DNA of 64,000 nt, taken from NCBI GenBank assembly GCA_031550605.1, contig JAVBOK010000069.1, positions 1-64,000 on the forward strand. Reading direction: 5' to 3'. A program made the translations under genes and the position numbers. Shown piece by piece: positions 43,416-51,810 of the stretch. Positions within the stretch are counted from its first letter, which is position 1, and each line of letters begins with the position of its first letter. This DNA is from FLUQ01 sp031550605. Its GTDB lineage: Bacteria; Desulfobacterota; Desulfovibrionia; Desulfovibrionales; Desulfovibrionaceae. The notes under the pieces are model-generated. The model saw only the letters and a program-made list of their open reading frames with translations, had not been told where the DNA came from and did not search any database.

Positions 43416-45758
43416 ATGAAGAACCCCCTGCGAACCGTGGGCCGGCGCGAACGGAGAACCGACGCCGTGGCGAAAGCCACCGGCCGGGCGATGTTCACCG
43501 CTGACATGAAAAAAGAGGGCATGCTTATAGGCAAACCGTTGTTCGCCGCGTATCCGCATGCCCTGATTAAAAAGATCGACGTGTCCGAGGCTCTGCAACT
43601 GCCCGGCGTGGTCACGGTCATGACGGCCAGAGATCTGCCCGGCAGAAACGGCTATGGGGTCATGGCCATGGACAAGCCCGTCATCGCCGACGGCAAAACC
43701 AAGTACGAAGGGGATCCCGTGGCCCTGGTGGCCGCCGTGTCCGATCAAATCGCCCTTGAGGCTTTGAAGCGGATCCGTGTGGAATACGAACCCCTGACCG
43801 CCTATGACGATCCGCGCGAAGCCATGAAGGAAGGGGCCGTGCGCATCCACGAAACCCATCCGGTGGCGGAAGAGGGCAATATTCTGGTCACCCTCAGGCT
43901 GGACCGGGGGGACGTGGACAAAGCTTTTGCCGAAGCGGACGTGGTCATTGAGAACGATTATGAAACGCCCATGGTGGAACACTGTTACATGGAACCGGAC
44001 GTCTGCATCGCCGAACCCGACCCGCTGACCGGCGGACTGACGCTGATCTGCCCGGCCCAGGCGGTATACGCCAACCGGCGTTCCCTGGCGCCGGTCTACG
44101 GCCTGCCGCAGAACTTGCTGCGCGTGGTCAGTCCTCTGGTGGGCGGCGGCTTCGGGGGCAAGGAAGACTCCTGCATGGACGTTTCGGCCATGGCCGGGGT
44201 GCTGGCGGTGAAGACCGGCAAAACCGTGTATCTGGAACTGAGCCGCGAGGAAGTGTTCCGCACCACGGGCAAGCGTCACGCCACCTACATCAGGCACCGT
44301 CTGGCCGCGACCAGAGAAGGCAAAGTCCTTGCCGTGGATGTGAAAACCGTGCTCAACAAGGGCGCGTACGTCTCCATGGGCGGCATGAAAGAGCCCTTCC
44401 ACGCCGTGACCATGCGCACTCTGGTTTACGCCGCCAGCACGTACCATGTGCCCAACGCGCGGGCCCGGTCGTATTCCGTGTTCACCAACACCCCGTATTC
44501 CTGCGCGTTCCGCGGATTCGGCGTGCCCCAGGCCACCTTCGCCATGGAATGCCAGATGGACGAACTGGCCCGCCGCATCGGCTCGGATCCGATCGCCGTC
44601 CGCCGGTTGAACATGCTGCGCCACGGCAGCGCCACCATCACCGGCCAGATCATGCTGGAAAGCCGGGGGCTGGGCCTTGGCGAATGCATCGACAAGGTTG
44701 AAAGGGCCATGGACTGGCAGACGCCTCTGCCGTCTTCCAACGGGCCGGTCAAAAAGGGCCGGGGCTTTTCCGCCTTCATGTACGGCACGGGCATCCCCCT
44801 TCTGTTCGAAGGTTCGACCTGCTTCGCCCATCTGCAACTGGACGGAACCTTGAGCATCGGCGTGAGCTCCACGGAAATGGGACAGGGCTTTTCCACGGCG
44901 GCCGCCCAGGTGGCCGCCGAAGTGCTGGGCATTCCCGTGTCCAAGGTGCTGGTGGAACTGTCCGACACGGCCAGGACTCCGGATTCCGGCCCCACGGTGG
45001 GGTCCCGTTCGGCGGTCATGGTGGGCAACGCCATTTTCGACGCCTGTTCCACGCTGCGCGAACGCCTCCTGACCACGGCCAGCAAGCATCTGTTCAGCAA
45101 GGTCGACGCCAGGGATCTGGATATCTGGGACAGCACGGTCTTCGTCGTCGGCAAGCCGGAAATCAGCCAGCCCCTGGCCGCGGTCGCGGCAAAGGCCTAT
45201 ACGACGCAGGTGCCTTTGAGCGTCGTGGGGTCATGGTATCCGCCCCAGGCCAGTTTCAGCGGCGTGGACGGCCAGGGCAGCCCCTGCCACGCCTACGCCT
45301 TCGGCGCGCAGGGCGTGGAAGTGGAAGTGGACACGGAAACGGGTGTCATAACGGTCAACAAATCCGTTCTGGCCTGCGACGTGGGCAAGGCGCTCAACCC
45401 CCTCAACGTCGAGGGGCAGCTTGAGGGCGGCGCGGTCCAGGGTCTGGGCTGGGCCGTTATGGAAGAAAGCATCATGGAAAAGGGCGTCATGCGCAATGCC
45501 GCCTTCCACAATTACATGATCCCGACGGTCAAGGATCTGCCGCGGTCCATGCAGTCCTTTATCGTGGAACATCCCAACGAACTCGGTCCCTTCGGGGCCA
45601 AAGGCGTGGGCGAACCCTCCATCATCGGCATGGCCCCAGCCATCAGAAACGCCGTGTATGACGCGCTGGGCTTTCCCATCAACGTCATCCCCCTGACCGC
45701 CAGGCAGATAGTGATGTCCATCAAAGAGCACGAACAACAGCAAGGGGGACGGAAATGA
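43416..45758 (+). CDS. Molybdenum hydroxylase large subunit (xanthine dehydrogenase family)
   Basis: The 780-residue protein is the molybdopterin-binding subunit. GGGFGGKE at 243-250 and YSCAFRGFGVPQ near 370 bind the cofactor, SSTEMGQGF lies near 485, and the catalytic base Glu is in FGAKGVGEPS near 730. The family adds water-derived hydroxyl groups to N-heterocycles, purines or aldehydes, or runs in reverse to remove hydroxyls from acyl-CoA. A strong match to one substrate class cannot be made by eye. GGAGCG lies before the ATG. Confidence 0.93.
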   Translation: MKNPLRTVGRRERRTDAVAKATGRAMFTADMKKEGMLIGKPLFAAYPHALIKKIDVSEALQLPGVVTVMTARDLPGRNGYGVMAMDKPVIADGKTKYEGDPVALVAAVSDQIALEALKRIRVEYEPLTAYDDPREAMKEGAVRIHETHPVAEEGNILVTLRLDRGDVDKAFAEADVVIENDYETPMVEHCYMEPDVCIAEPDPLTGGLTLICPAQAVYANRRSLAPVYGLPQNLLRVVSPLVGGGFGGKEDSCMDVSAMAGVLAVKTGKTVYLELSREEVFRTTGKRHATYIRHRLAATREGKVLAVDVKTVLNKGAYVSMGGMKEPFHAVTMRTLVYAASTYHVPNARARSYSVFTNTPYSCAFRGFGVPQATFAMECQMDELARRIGSDPIAVRRLNMLRHGSATITGQIMLESRGLGLGECIDKVERAMDWQTPLPSSNGPVKKGRGFSAFMYGTGIPLLFEGSTCFAHLQLDGTLSIGVSSTEMGQGFSTAAAQVAAEVLGIPVSKVLVELSDTARTPDSGPTVGSRSAVMVGNAIFDACSTLRERLLTTASKHLFSKVDARDLDIWDSTVFVVGKPEISQPLAAVAAKAYTTQVPLSVVGSWYPPQASFSGVDGQGSPCHAYAFGAQGVEVEVDTETGVITVNKSVLACDVGKALNPLNVEGQLEGGAVQGLGWAVMEESIMEKGVMRNAAFHNYMIPTVKDLPRSMQSFIVEHPNELGPFGAKGVGEPSIIGMAPAIRNAVYDALGFPINVIPLTARQIVMSIKEHEQQQGGRK

Positions 45759-46603
45759 GCGCCCAGGCCTTTTACAGCCCCAAAACCGTGGCGGAGGTCG
45801 TCGATCTGCTCGGCAAATACAAGGAAGGGGCCGTCATCGTCAACGGCGGCACGGACATCGTCGAGCGGCTGAGCAGCGGCGGCGTGAGTCCCGGGGCGAT
45901 CATTTATATCCGCAACGTGAAGGAACTTGATTACGTTCGGGAAGAGGGCGGCCATGTGGCCATCGGCGGCATCGCTTCGTACAAAACCGTCCAGCAATCC
46001 CCGGCCTGCCGGCGTTTCACCGGGCTGCAGGAAGCCGTCGCGGAAGTCGGCTCGCCCCCCATCCGCAACGTGGCCACCCCGGCCGGCAACATCGGCACGG
46101 CGGCTTCCGGCGCGGACTGCAACGTCGCGCTCATGGCGCTGGGCGCTTTCGCCGTGCTTGCTTCCACGCGGGGCGAACGCGTCACGTCCCTGGAAGAGAT
46201 GCTGACAAGCAGCGACAAAGCCCTGCGGCCGGACGAACTGATCCGCGAGATCCGCGTTCCCCACGGCGCCGCCGGCAGTGCTTTCGTGAAGCTGGCCAAG
46301 CGCAAGGCCCAGGATATATCCCAAGTGTGTACCTGCGTGGCCGTTGAAGTCCGGAACGGCATCTGTGAATCCGCGACCGTGGCCCTCGGGGCGGTGGCCT
46401 CGCGGGCGGTACGCGCCAAAAGCATGGAAGCGCTGATCGCGGGCAAAAGCCTGGATGCGGCCCTTGCCGCCCTCAAGGGGGTCATTCCCGCCGAAGCATC
46501 CCTGCGCAGCCCCCGGAACAAACCGTACAAAGAAGCGGTGATCAGCGTCATTGTCGCCCGGGCCCTGAAAAAGGCTCATGCCGAAACTTCCAGGAGTAGC
46601 TGA
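45755..46603 (+). CDS. Molybdenum hydroxylase FAD subunit
   Basis: The 282-residue protein overlaps the large subunit by four bases (ATGA). AIVNGGTDIV- and NVATPAGNIGTAASGADCNVALMAL-type motifs near residues 25 and 100 bind FAD; LRPDELIREIRVP near 155 is the C-terminal half start. It carries electrons between the [2Fe-2S] subunit and the acceptor. Confidence 0.92.
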   Translation: MSAQAFYSPKTVAEVVDLLGKYKEGAVIVNGGTDIVERLSSGGVSPGAIIYIRNVKELDYVREEGGHVAIGGIASYKTVQQSPACRRFTGLQEAVAEVGSPPIRNVATPAGNIGTAASGADCNVALMALGAFAVLASTRGERVTSLEEMLTSSDKALRPDELIREIRVPHGAAGSAFVKLAKRKAQDISQVCTCVAVEVRNGICESATVALGAVASRAVRAKSMEALIAGKSLDAALAALKGVIPAEASLRSPRNKPYKEAVISVIVARALKKAHAETSRSS

Positions 46604-46604
46604 T

Positions 46605-47075
46605 ATGGCTGTGGAAATAGTCTGCACCGTCAACGGAAGACAAGTGACCCTTCAGGTGGAACCCACGGAAACCCTGGTGGACAGCCTGCGCCTGCGCCTG
46701 GGGCTTACCGGCACAAAAAAAGCCTGCGGCACCGGAGACTGCGGCGCCTGCACCGTGATCGTGGACGGTGAAGCTCTGCGATCGTGCATCCTGCTGACGG
46801 CATCCATGCAGGGCAGGAACATCACCACCATCGAAGGCATCGGTGACCCGGCACGTCTGCATCCCGTTCAGGAAGCCTTTATCGAGGCGGGCGGCATCCA
46901 GTGCGGTTTTTGCACGCCGGGCATGATCCTGACCATCAAGGCCATGCTGGACCGCAATCCCCGGCCCACCGACGAAGAAATCAGGGAGGAGCTTTCCGGC
47001 AACCTCTGCCGCTGCACGGGGTATGTCAAAATTCTTGATTCCGTGCACAAGGCCATGGAAAAAATGGCGTCGTAA
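46605..47075 (+). CDS. Molybdenum hydroxylase [2Fe-2S] subunit
   Basis: The 156-residue protein starts at 46605 with AGGAG and no gap from the FAD gene. The N-terminal plant-type cluster motif is A-C-G-T-G-D-C-G-A-C, and the C-terminal cluster is in QCGFCTPGM and CRCTGY. It links the molybdenum site to FAD. It ends the three-gene operon; a strong terminator follows. Confidence 0.95.
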   Translation: MAVEIVCTVNGRQVTLQVEPTETLVDSLRLRLGLTGTKKACGTGDCGACTVIVDGEALRSCILLTASMQGRNITTIEGIGDPARLHPVQEAFIEAGGIQCGFCTPGMILTIKAMLDRNPRPTDEEIREELSGNLCRCTGYVKILDSVHKAMEKMAS

Positions 47076-47085
47076 CCATACAATG

Positions 47086-47138
47086 CAGCCGCAAACCCCT
47101 CCGGAATCCGCCGGGACGTTTGCGGCTGTTTTCTTTTT
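47086..47138 (+). terminator. Intrinsic terminator after the hydroxylase operon
   Basis: CAGCCGCAAAC and GTTTGCGGCTG pair perfectly over 11 bp and TTTTCTTTTT follows. It lies 11 bases after the small-subunit stop and 20 bases before the next gene, so read-through must be partial for the molybdopterin gene. Confidence 0.85.
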
Positions 47139-47157
47139 GCCGCAAGCGAGACCGTTC

Positions 47158-48195
47158 ATGCCGCATCCTTCGCAATTCATGAAAAGCGTGCCTGTCGAAC
47201 AGGCCGTGGGCACGGTTTTGTGCCACGACATCACGCGCATAATCCCCGGGCAGTGCAAAGGCCCCGTTTTCAGCAAGGGGCACATTGTGGTGCCGGAAGA
47301 TATCCCCGTGCTGCGCGACGTCGGCAAGGAACATCTGTACGTGTACGAGCCAGTGCCGGGCATGGTGCACGAAAACGACGCCGCGGAACGCATCGTGAAT
47401 CTGGCCGCCGGGCAGAACCTGCGCCGATCGGTTCCGAAAGAGGGGAGGATCACCCTGTATGCCGCCAGCAAAGGGCTGCTGCACACCGACGTCGCGGCGC
47501 TGGAACAGGTCAACAGCCTGGGGGAAATCGCCCTGGCTTCGCTGCACTCCCTGCAGGTGGTTCAAACGGGCCAGGCCGTGGCGGGCGCGCGTATCATTCC
47601 GCTTTTCATTGAAGAAGAAAAACTGCGCGCGCTGGAAGACCGTGTGGCCGGCCCGGTGGTGCGGGTTCTGCCCCTGCGGCCGTTCAGAGCGGGAATTGTG
47701 ACCACGGGCAGCGAAATTTACCACGGCAGGATCAAGGACGGCTTTGCTCCGGTTCTGGAAAAAAAATGCGCTGAATGGGGCGGCAGCATCATGGGACAGC
47801 GGCTGACCAGCGACGACGTGGACCTGACCAGCACGGCCATTCGGGACTTTATCCGCGAGGGCGCGGACATGGTGCTGGTCACGGGCGGCATGTCCGTGGA
47901 CCCGGACGACCGGTCCCCCCAGGCCATACGCAAAGCCGGGGCGGATATTGTTTCGTACGGCGCGCCGACCTTTCCCGGCGCCATGTTTCTGCTGTCCTAT
48001 CTCGGCGAGGTCCCCGTGCTGGGTCTGCCCGGTTGCGTCATGTACCACAAGGCCAGCATTTTTGACATCCTTGCGCCGCGTCTGCTGGCCGGCCTGAAGG
48101 TCGGGGCGCGGGACATCGCCCGCCTGGGGCATGGCGGTTTCTGCGCGGATTGCGCGGAATGCCGCTATCCCGTATGTTCGTTCGGCAAGGGCTGA
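47158..48195 (+). CDS. Molybdopterin-binding protein (MoeA/MogA-like domain)
   Basis: The 345-residue protein (start MPHPSQFMKSVPVEQAVG) has an N-terminal MoeA-like part and a MoaB/Mog-like domain at residues about 180-300. The domain shows AGIVTTGSEIYHGRIKDGF, MVLVTGGMSVDPDD and GAPTFPGAMFLLSYLGEVPVLGLPGC. The C-terminus has a Cys cluster C-A-D-C-A-E-C plus C near the end, suggesting a metal or cluster site. Such proteins help insert the cofactor into molybdenum enzymes, and the location beside the hydroxylase genes agrees. Confidence 0.88.
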   Translation: MPHPSQFMKSVPVEQAVGTVLCHDITRIIPGQCKGPVFSKGHIVVPEDIPVLRDVGKEHLYVYEPVPGMVHENDAAERIVNLAAGQNLRRSVPKEGRITLYAASKGLLHTDVAALEQVNSLGEIALASLHSLQVVQTGQAVAGARIIPLFIEEEKLRALEDRVAGPVVRVLPLRPFRAGIVTTGSEIYHGRIKDGFAPVLEKKCAEWGGSIMGQRLTSDDVDLTSTAIRDFIREGADMVLVTGGMSVDPDDRSPQAIRKAGADIVSYGAPTFPGAMFLLSYLGEVPVLGLPGCVMYHKASIFDILAPRLLAGLKVGARDIARLGHGGFCADCAECRYPVCSFGKG

Positions 48196-48234
48196 AAACC
48201 CGGGCGAAGGACCATCATCACGAAAGGAAGCGCC

Positions 48235-48804
48235 ATGAACGAAACTATTCATTCCATCCAGAACCGCCGCAGCATCCGGAAATACAAGCCGGAACAGTTT
48301 CCCCGTTCCGATCTGGACCAGATTATTCTGGCGGGCCAGCACGCGCCCAGTTCCAAGAACACCCAGGCCTGGCACTTCACCGTGCTGCGCTCACGGGCGG
48401 CCATCGACGGCCTGACCGCGGAAGTCAAAGCCGCCACGGCCCGCATGCCGGAAAACATTTACAAGGAACTGGTGGGCAAGGACGGATATACCGTGAATTT
48501 CCACGCGCCGACCTTCATCATCGTGTCCATGGACCCGGCGGTATCGTCCATGCCGGATGCGGACGCCGCCCTGGCGTTGGGCAACATGTTCCTGGCCGCC
48601 TATTCCCTGGGCCTTGATTCGTGCTGGATCAACCAGATCAACACGTTGAACGACGAACCGCAGTTTCGTGCGTACCTCGCGCAACTGGGCGTTCCGGAAG
48701 GATATCGCGTCTACGGCTGCGGCACTTTCGGCTATGCGGAAAAACGGCCTTCACGGGCTCTGCCGCGCCGGGAAAAGACAGTGACCATCATCGGCGACGA
48801 ATAG
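48235..48804 (+). CDS. Nitroreductase family flavoprotein
   Basis: The 189-residue protein has the family start MNETIHSIQNRRSIRKYKPEQ, then SSKNTQAWHFTVLRS near residue 40 for FMN binding, and DSCWINQINTL near residue 130. It should use FMN and NAD(P)H to reduce nitro, quinone or similar compounds. AAAGGAAGCGCC precedes the ATG. It lies 39 bases after the molybdopterin gene, 12 bases before the aldolase. Confidence 0.93.
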   Translation: MNETIHSIQNRRSIRKYKPEQFPRSDLDQIILAGQHAPSSKNTQAWHFTVLRSRAAIDGLTAEVKAATARMPENIYKELVGKDGYTVNFHAPTFIIVSMDPAVSSMPDADAALALGNMFLAAYSLGLDSCWINQINTLNDEPQFRAYLAQLGVPEGYRVYGCGTFGYAEKRPSRALPRREKTVTIIGDE

Positions 48805-48816
48805 GAAGGAGCATAC

Positions 48817-49503
48817 ATGTCCACGCCCAATTGCCGCATCGTTACAAATTTTCAGCGTCCGTCCCGTGAGATGGTCGACTTGTTCGCGGACATTCCCTCG
48901 TCCAACATCGGTGACGTCATGAACCGCATGGCCTGCATGGCGCCCCGTATCCGCCCCTTCAACAACTGCCCTCTGCTCGGCCCGGCTTTTACGGTGAAAG
49001 CGAAAGCCGGCGACATCCTGTTCCTGCACAAGGCCACCATGCTGGCCCGGCCCGGCGACGTGCTGGTCGTGGACGGGCAGGGTTCTTTGGACGCGGCGCT
49101 CACGGGCGAGTTGATGACCACTTTTTGCCGTAAAAAGGGCATTGCCGGCATCGTCATCGACGGCAGCGTGCGGGATGTGGGTGCGCTTCGCTCGTATACG
49201 GATTTCGCGGTGTACGCGGCCGGCGTCACCCCCACCGGTCCGCTGAAGATCGGCGGCGGCGAAATCGGCACGCCCGTGACCTGCGGCAACATCGTGGTAC
49301 GGCCCGGCGATATCCTGGCCGGGGATGAAGACGGGGTCGTGGTCATCCCTCAGGAAAGCGCGCGCGAGATAGCGAAATTGGCCAAAGCCAACATGGAGCG
49401 GGAGCAAGGCATTCTGGACCGGTTGAACGCGGACGGAACCTGGGACCGCCCCTGGGTTGACGAAATGCTACGCTCCATTGGCTGCGCCGGACTGGACGGC
49501 TGA
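48817..49503 (+). CDS. RraA/4-carboxy-4-hydroxy-2-oxoadipate aldolase family protein
   Basis: The 228-residue protein is of the RraA-like class II pyruvate aldolase/oxaloacetate decarboxylase type. D-G-S-V-R-D-V-G near residue 110 holds the Arg and the metal-binding Asp; GNIVVRPGDILAGDEDGVVVIP near residue 150 is the second family block. In RraA itself these residues have lost the enzymatic role, but the Arg and Asp are kept here. The likely role is splitting or decarboxylating an oxo-acid. AAGGAG precedes the ATG. Confidence 0.88.
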   Translation: MSTPNCRIVTNFQRPSREMVDLFADIPSSNIGDVMNRMACMAPRIRPFNNCPLLGPAFTVKAKAGDILFLHKATMLARPGDVLVVDGQGSLDAALTGELMTTFCRKKGIAGIVIDGSVRDVGALRSYTDFAVYAAGVTPTGPLKIGGGEIGTPVTCGNIVVRPGDILAGDEDGVVVIPQESAREIAKLAKANMEREQGILDRLNADGTWDRPWVDEMLRSIGCAGLDG

Positions 49504-49548
49504 ACGCCGCCGGAACCCGGATCATCCCGAAACACCGTCCCCGCGTTG

Positions 49549-49580
49549 CGCGGCGCCCCGGCCCAAACCGGGGCGCCGCG
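49549..49580. terminator. Shared hairpin between convergent aldolase and thioesterase genes
   Basis: A perfect 13-bp GC stem (49549-49561 with 49568-49580) around a CCCAAA loop lies between the two convergent stops. No U-run follows on either strand, so it acts as an end barrier rather than a clear intrinsic terminator. Confidence 0.6.
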
Positions 49581-49634
49581 CCGTATCCGGCGTTTCACGA
49601 AATCCGATGCGAAAGCGGCGCGGCCCGCCCGTGG

Positions 49635-50156
49635 TCAGGCGCTTTCCGCGTGCGCCTTGCGGGCCAGAGCGGACGGGTTGATGCGGGCGAAAACGGATTC
49701 CGCCATGACGGTCCTTTTATTTTCCGCATAGATTTCACAGATGACGCGGGTACGCAGACGCACGGGGCCTTCCACCCTGGCCCGCAGGTACAGGGGGACG
49801 CCCATGGGCGTGGGCTTCATGTAGTGAAGCTGCAGTTGGGCCGTGGCGCAATTGATTTTCGGCAGACTTCCCGGTACGCGTCCTTCGGCCCTGTAGTGGG
49901 CGGCCATGGCGGTCCAGTTGGAATGACAGTCCGCGAGCATGGCCAGATATCCGCCGTAAACCAGGCCCGGCCAGCCGCAGTACCGTTCATCCGGGGTGAC
50001 GGTCGCGACAAGATGGATGCCGTCGGCATCCGGATAGCTTTTGATGCGCAGACCATGCTCGCTGGCCTGGCCGCAGCCGAAACACACGCTGTCCGGGGCG
50101 GCGGCCTCCTGCAGCGATATCGTTGTGGCGGCGCATGCTGTTCTCTGATTGGACAT
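49635..50156 (-). CDS. PaaI/YiiD-type hotdog thioesterase
   Basis: The 173-residue protein (start at 50156) has the hotdog helix and catalytic region: GWPGLVYGGYLAMLADCHSNW near residue 70, then a beta-sheet end with LYLRARVEGPVRLRTRVI. An N-terminal C-F-G-C motif near residue 25 could bind metal. It probably hydrolyses an acyl- or aryl-CoA thioester. It is convergent with the island, so its part in the pathway is only suggested. Confidence 0.85.
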   Translation of the reverse strand: MSNQRTACAATTISLQEAAAPDSVCFGCGQASEHGLRIKSYPDADGIHLVATVTPDERYCGWPGLVYGGYLAMLADCHSNWTAMAAHYRAEGRVPGSLPKINCATAQLQLHYMKPTPMGVPLYLRARVEGPVRLRTRVICEIYAENKRTVMAESVFARINPSALARKAHAESA

Positions 50157-50472
50157 GGTTGCTTCTCGCTTGTTTCTTCGCCGCGTGTTGCAGCATTTCA
50201 ACCCTTTGGATACTGTTTTTTGTTCTCATGATCAAATTGCCCGTCCACGTTCCGTGCACGACGCACGGCATCTGATTGCCGGAGTTCATGAATGTTGTCG
50301 GAATTGTTTTACAGTATCCGCAGCAGCATTGTCACCGTCTCACCTTCAGCGCGTAGCCGGAAATGGCAATCATGGCGACAGCCTCCGGAGGTGGTTTTCT
50401 TTTTCACGTGCTTTTGCTAGGATATAACGTCATGAAATTGATCTGTCGTGCGCGGGAACTGCCGGAGCTGCT
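50157..50472. other. Intergenic promoter region of the SBP-LuxR pair
   Basis: No gene is seen. The far end before the lipoprotein gene holds AT-rich stretches with a possible -10 box TATAAC at 50423-50428. A strong -35 could not be assigned. The region should carry the divergent thioesterase start signals as well. Confidence 0.5.
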
Positions 50473-51810
50473 GTGAAAAGAGATATCATCGTCAACTCAA
50501 GCCTGCTGCTCCTTTTTTATTGCCTGCTGGCCGGATGCTCGGATTCCCGCCTTGATCCGAAAAAGCCCGTCACTCTGACCTTCTGGCATGTCTTCGGCGC
50601 GCAGACGGATGGTCCGATGAGCGCCGTTGTGGATCGTTTCAATCAGACCGTGGGCCGGGAAAAGGGCATTGTCATCAATGTGACGTCAATTTCCAACTCC
50701 ACGGATATCCATTTCGCCCTTGTCGCCGCCGCCAGAAAACAACCCGGCGCGGGGAATCTTCCCGACATGTTTGTCAGCTACCCCAAAACAGCGCTGGCCA
50801 TCGGCCCGGAGCGCCTGATGGACTGGAAGGACCATCTGCACGGGGAAAAACTCGGGGAGTATGTTCCTTCATTCGTCGAGGAGGGAAAAATCGGCGACCG
50901 CCTGGTTCTTCTCCCCATCGCCAAGTCGTCAAGCGCCCTGTTTGTCAATGCGACCATTTTCGACCGATTTTCCAAAGAGACCGGCATCGTCTATAGCGAC
51001 CTTGCGACCTGGGAAGGTATGTTCCGCGCGGCGAAACGGTACCGTCAATGGTCCGGGGGCAAGGCCTTTTTCAAATATGACGACTGGCTGCATTACAGCA
51101 TGCTCAACACGGCCTCTCTGGGAGGGAACTTTTTTCAGGATGGGAAAATACATTTTCGTGACGCGCAGTTTCAAAAAGTCTGGAGTGAACTGGCAAAATC
51201 CGCGCTCGCGGGCGAAGTGTGTCTGCTCGGCGGGTATTCGACGACAGCCATGATGACCGGAGAAACCTTGTGCGGCATTGAATCCACGGCATCGGTCCTG
51301 TATTTCAAAGACAAGGTGACGTTACCCGACAACACGACCATGCCGCTACGCCTGAAAATTCTGCCGGTTCCCTGTTTTCGGGATGGCAAACTTTTTGCGA
51401 TTCAACGGGGCGGCGGGCTGGGCGTCGTCAAATCGACACGGCAAAAAGAATACGCCGCTTTCGTATTCGGCCAATGGCTGACGGAAACGGCAAATAATGT
51501 GCCTTTTGTCATGGAGACGGGATATCTTCCCGTCAAGGAAGCGGCATACCAAAATCTTGTCAAGGAAAGGGCTTTTTCTTTCGCCAATGATTCATATAGG
51601 GAATTGTATGCGACGGTCAAAGAAATACACTCGCGCTATGCGTTTTACATCCCGCCATTTTTTGAGAAGTATGGCGAGGTTGAACGGGAATTATCCGATG
51701 CGCAACGTGAAATTTTTATAAAATATAGAAAATATGTTGATGAAAAATATACAATTCATGATGCATTGATACAAAAGATGTTTCATGAACTTAAACAATC
51801 TATGCAATAA
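50473..51810 (+). CDS. ABC-type solute-binding lipoprotein (family 1), no permease nearby
   Basis: The 445-residue protein starts with GTG at 50473 after GGAG. The signal ends in the lipobox L-L-A-G-C22, so it is anchored to a membrane by lipid. The mature part is a family 1 sugar-type binding protein: VTLTFWHVFGAQTDGPMSAVVDRF near residue 35, PDMFVSYPKTAL near 100 and the hinge regions typical of UgpB-like proteins. No permease or ATPase gene lies beside it; the next gene, which overlaps its 3' end, is a membrane-bound regulator. The base composition is less GC-rich than the flanks. Confidence 0.9.
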   Translation: MKRDIIVNSSLLLLFYCLLAGCSDSRLDPKKPVTLTFWHVFGAQTDGPMSAVVDRFNQTVGREKGIVINVTSISNSTDIHFALVAAARKQPGAGNLPDMFVSYPKTALAIGPERLMDWKDHLHGEKLGEYVPSFVEEGKIGDRLVLLPIAKSSSALFVNATIFDRFSKETGIVYSDLATWEGMFRAAKRYRQWSGGKAFFKYDDWLHYSMLNTASLGGNFFQDGKIHFRDAQFQKVWSELAKSALAGEVCLLGGYSTTAMMTGETLCGIESTASVLYFKDKVTLPDNTTMPLRLKILPVPCFRDGKLFAIQRGGGLGVVKSTRQKEYAAFVFGQWLTETANNVPFVMETGYLPVKEAAYQNLVKERAFSFANDSYRELYATVKEIHSRYAFYIPPFFEKYGEVERELSDAQREIFIKYRKYVDEKYTIHDALIQKMFHELKQSMQ

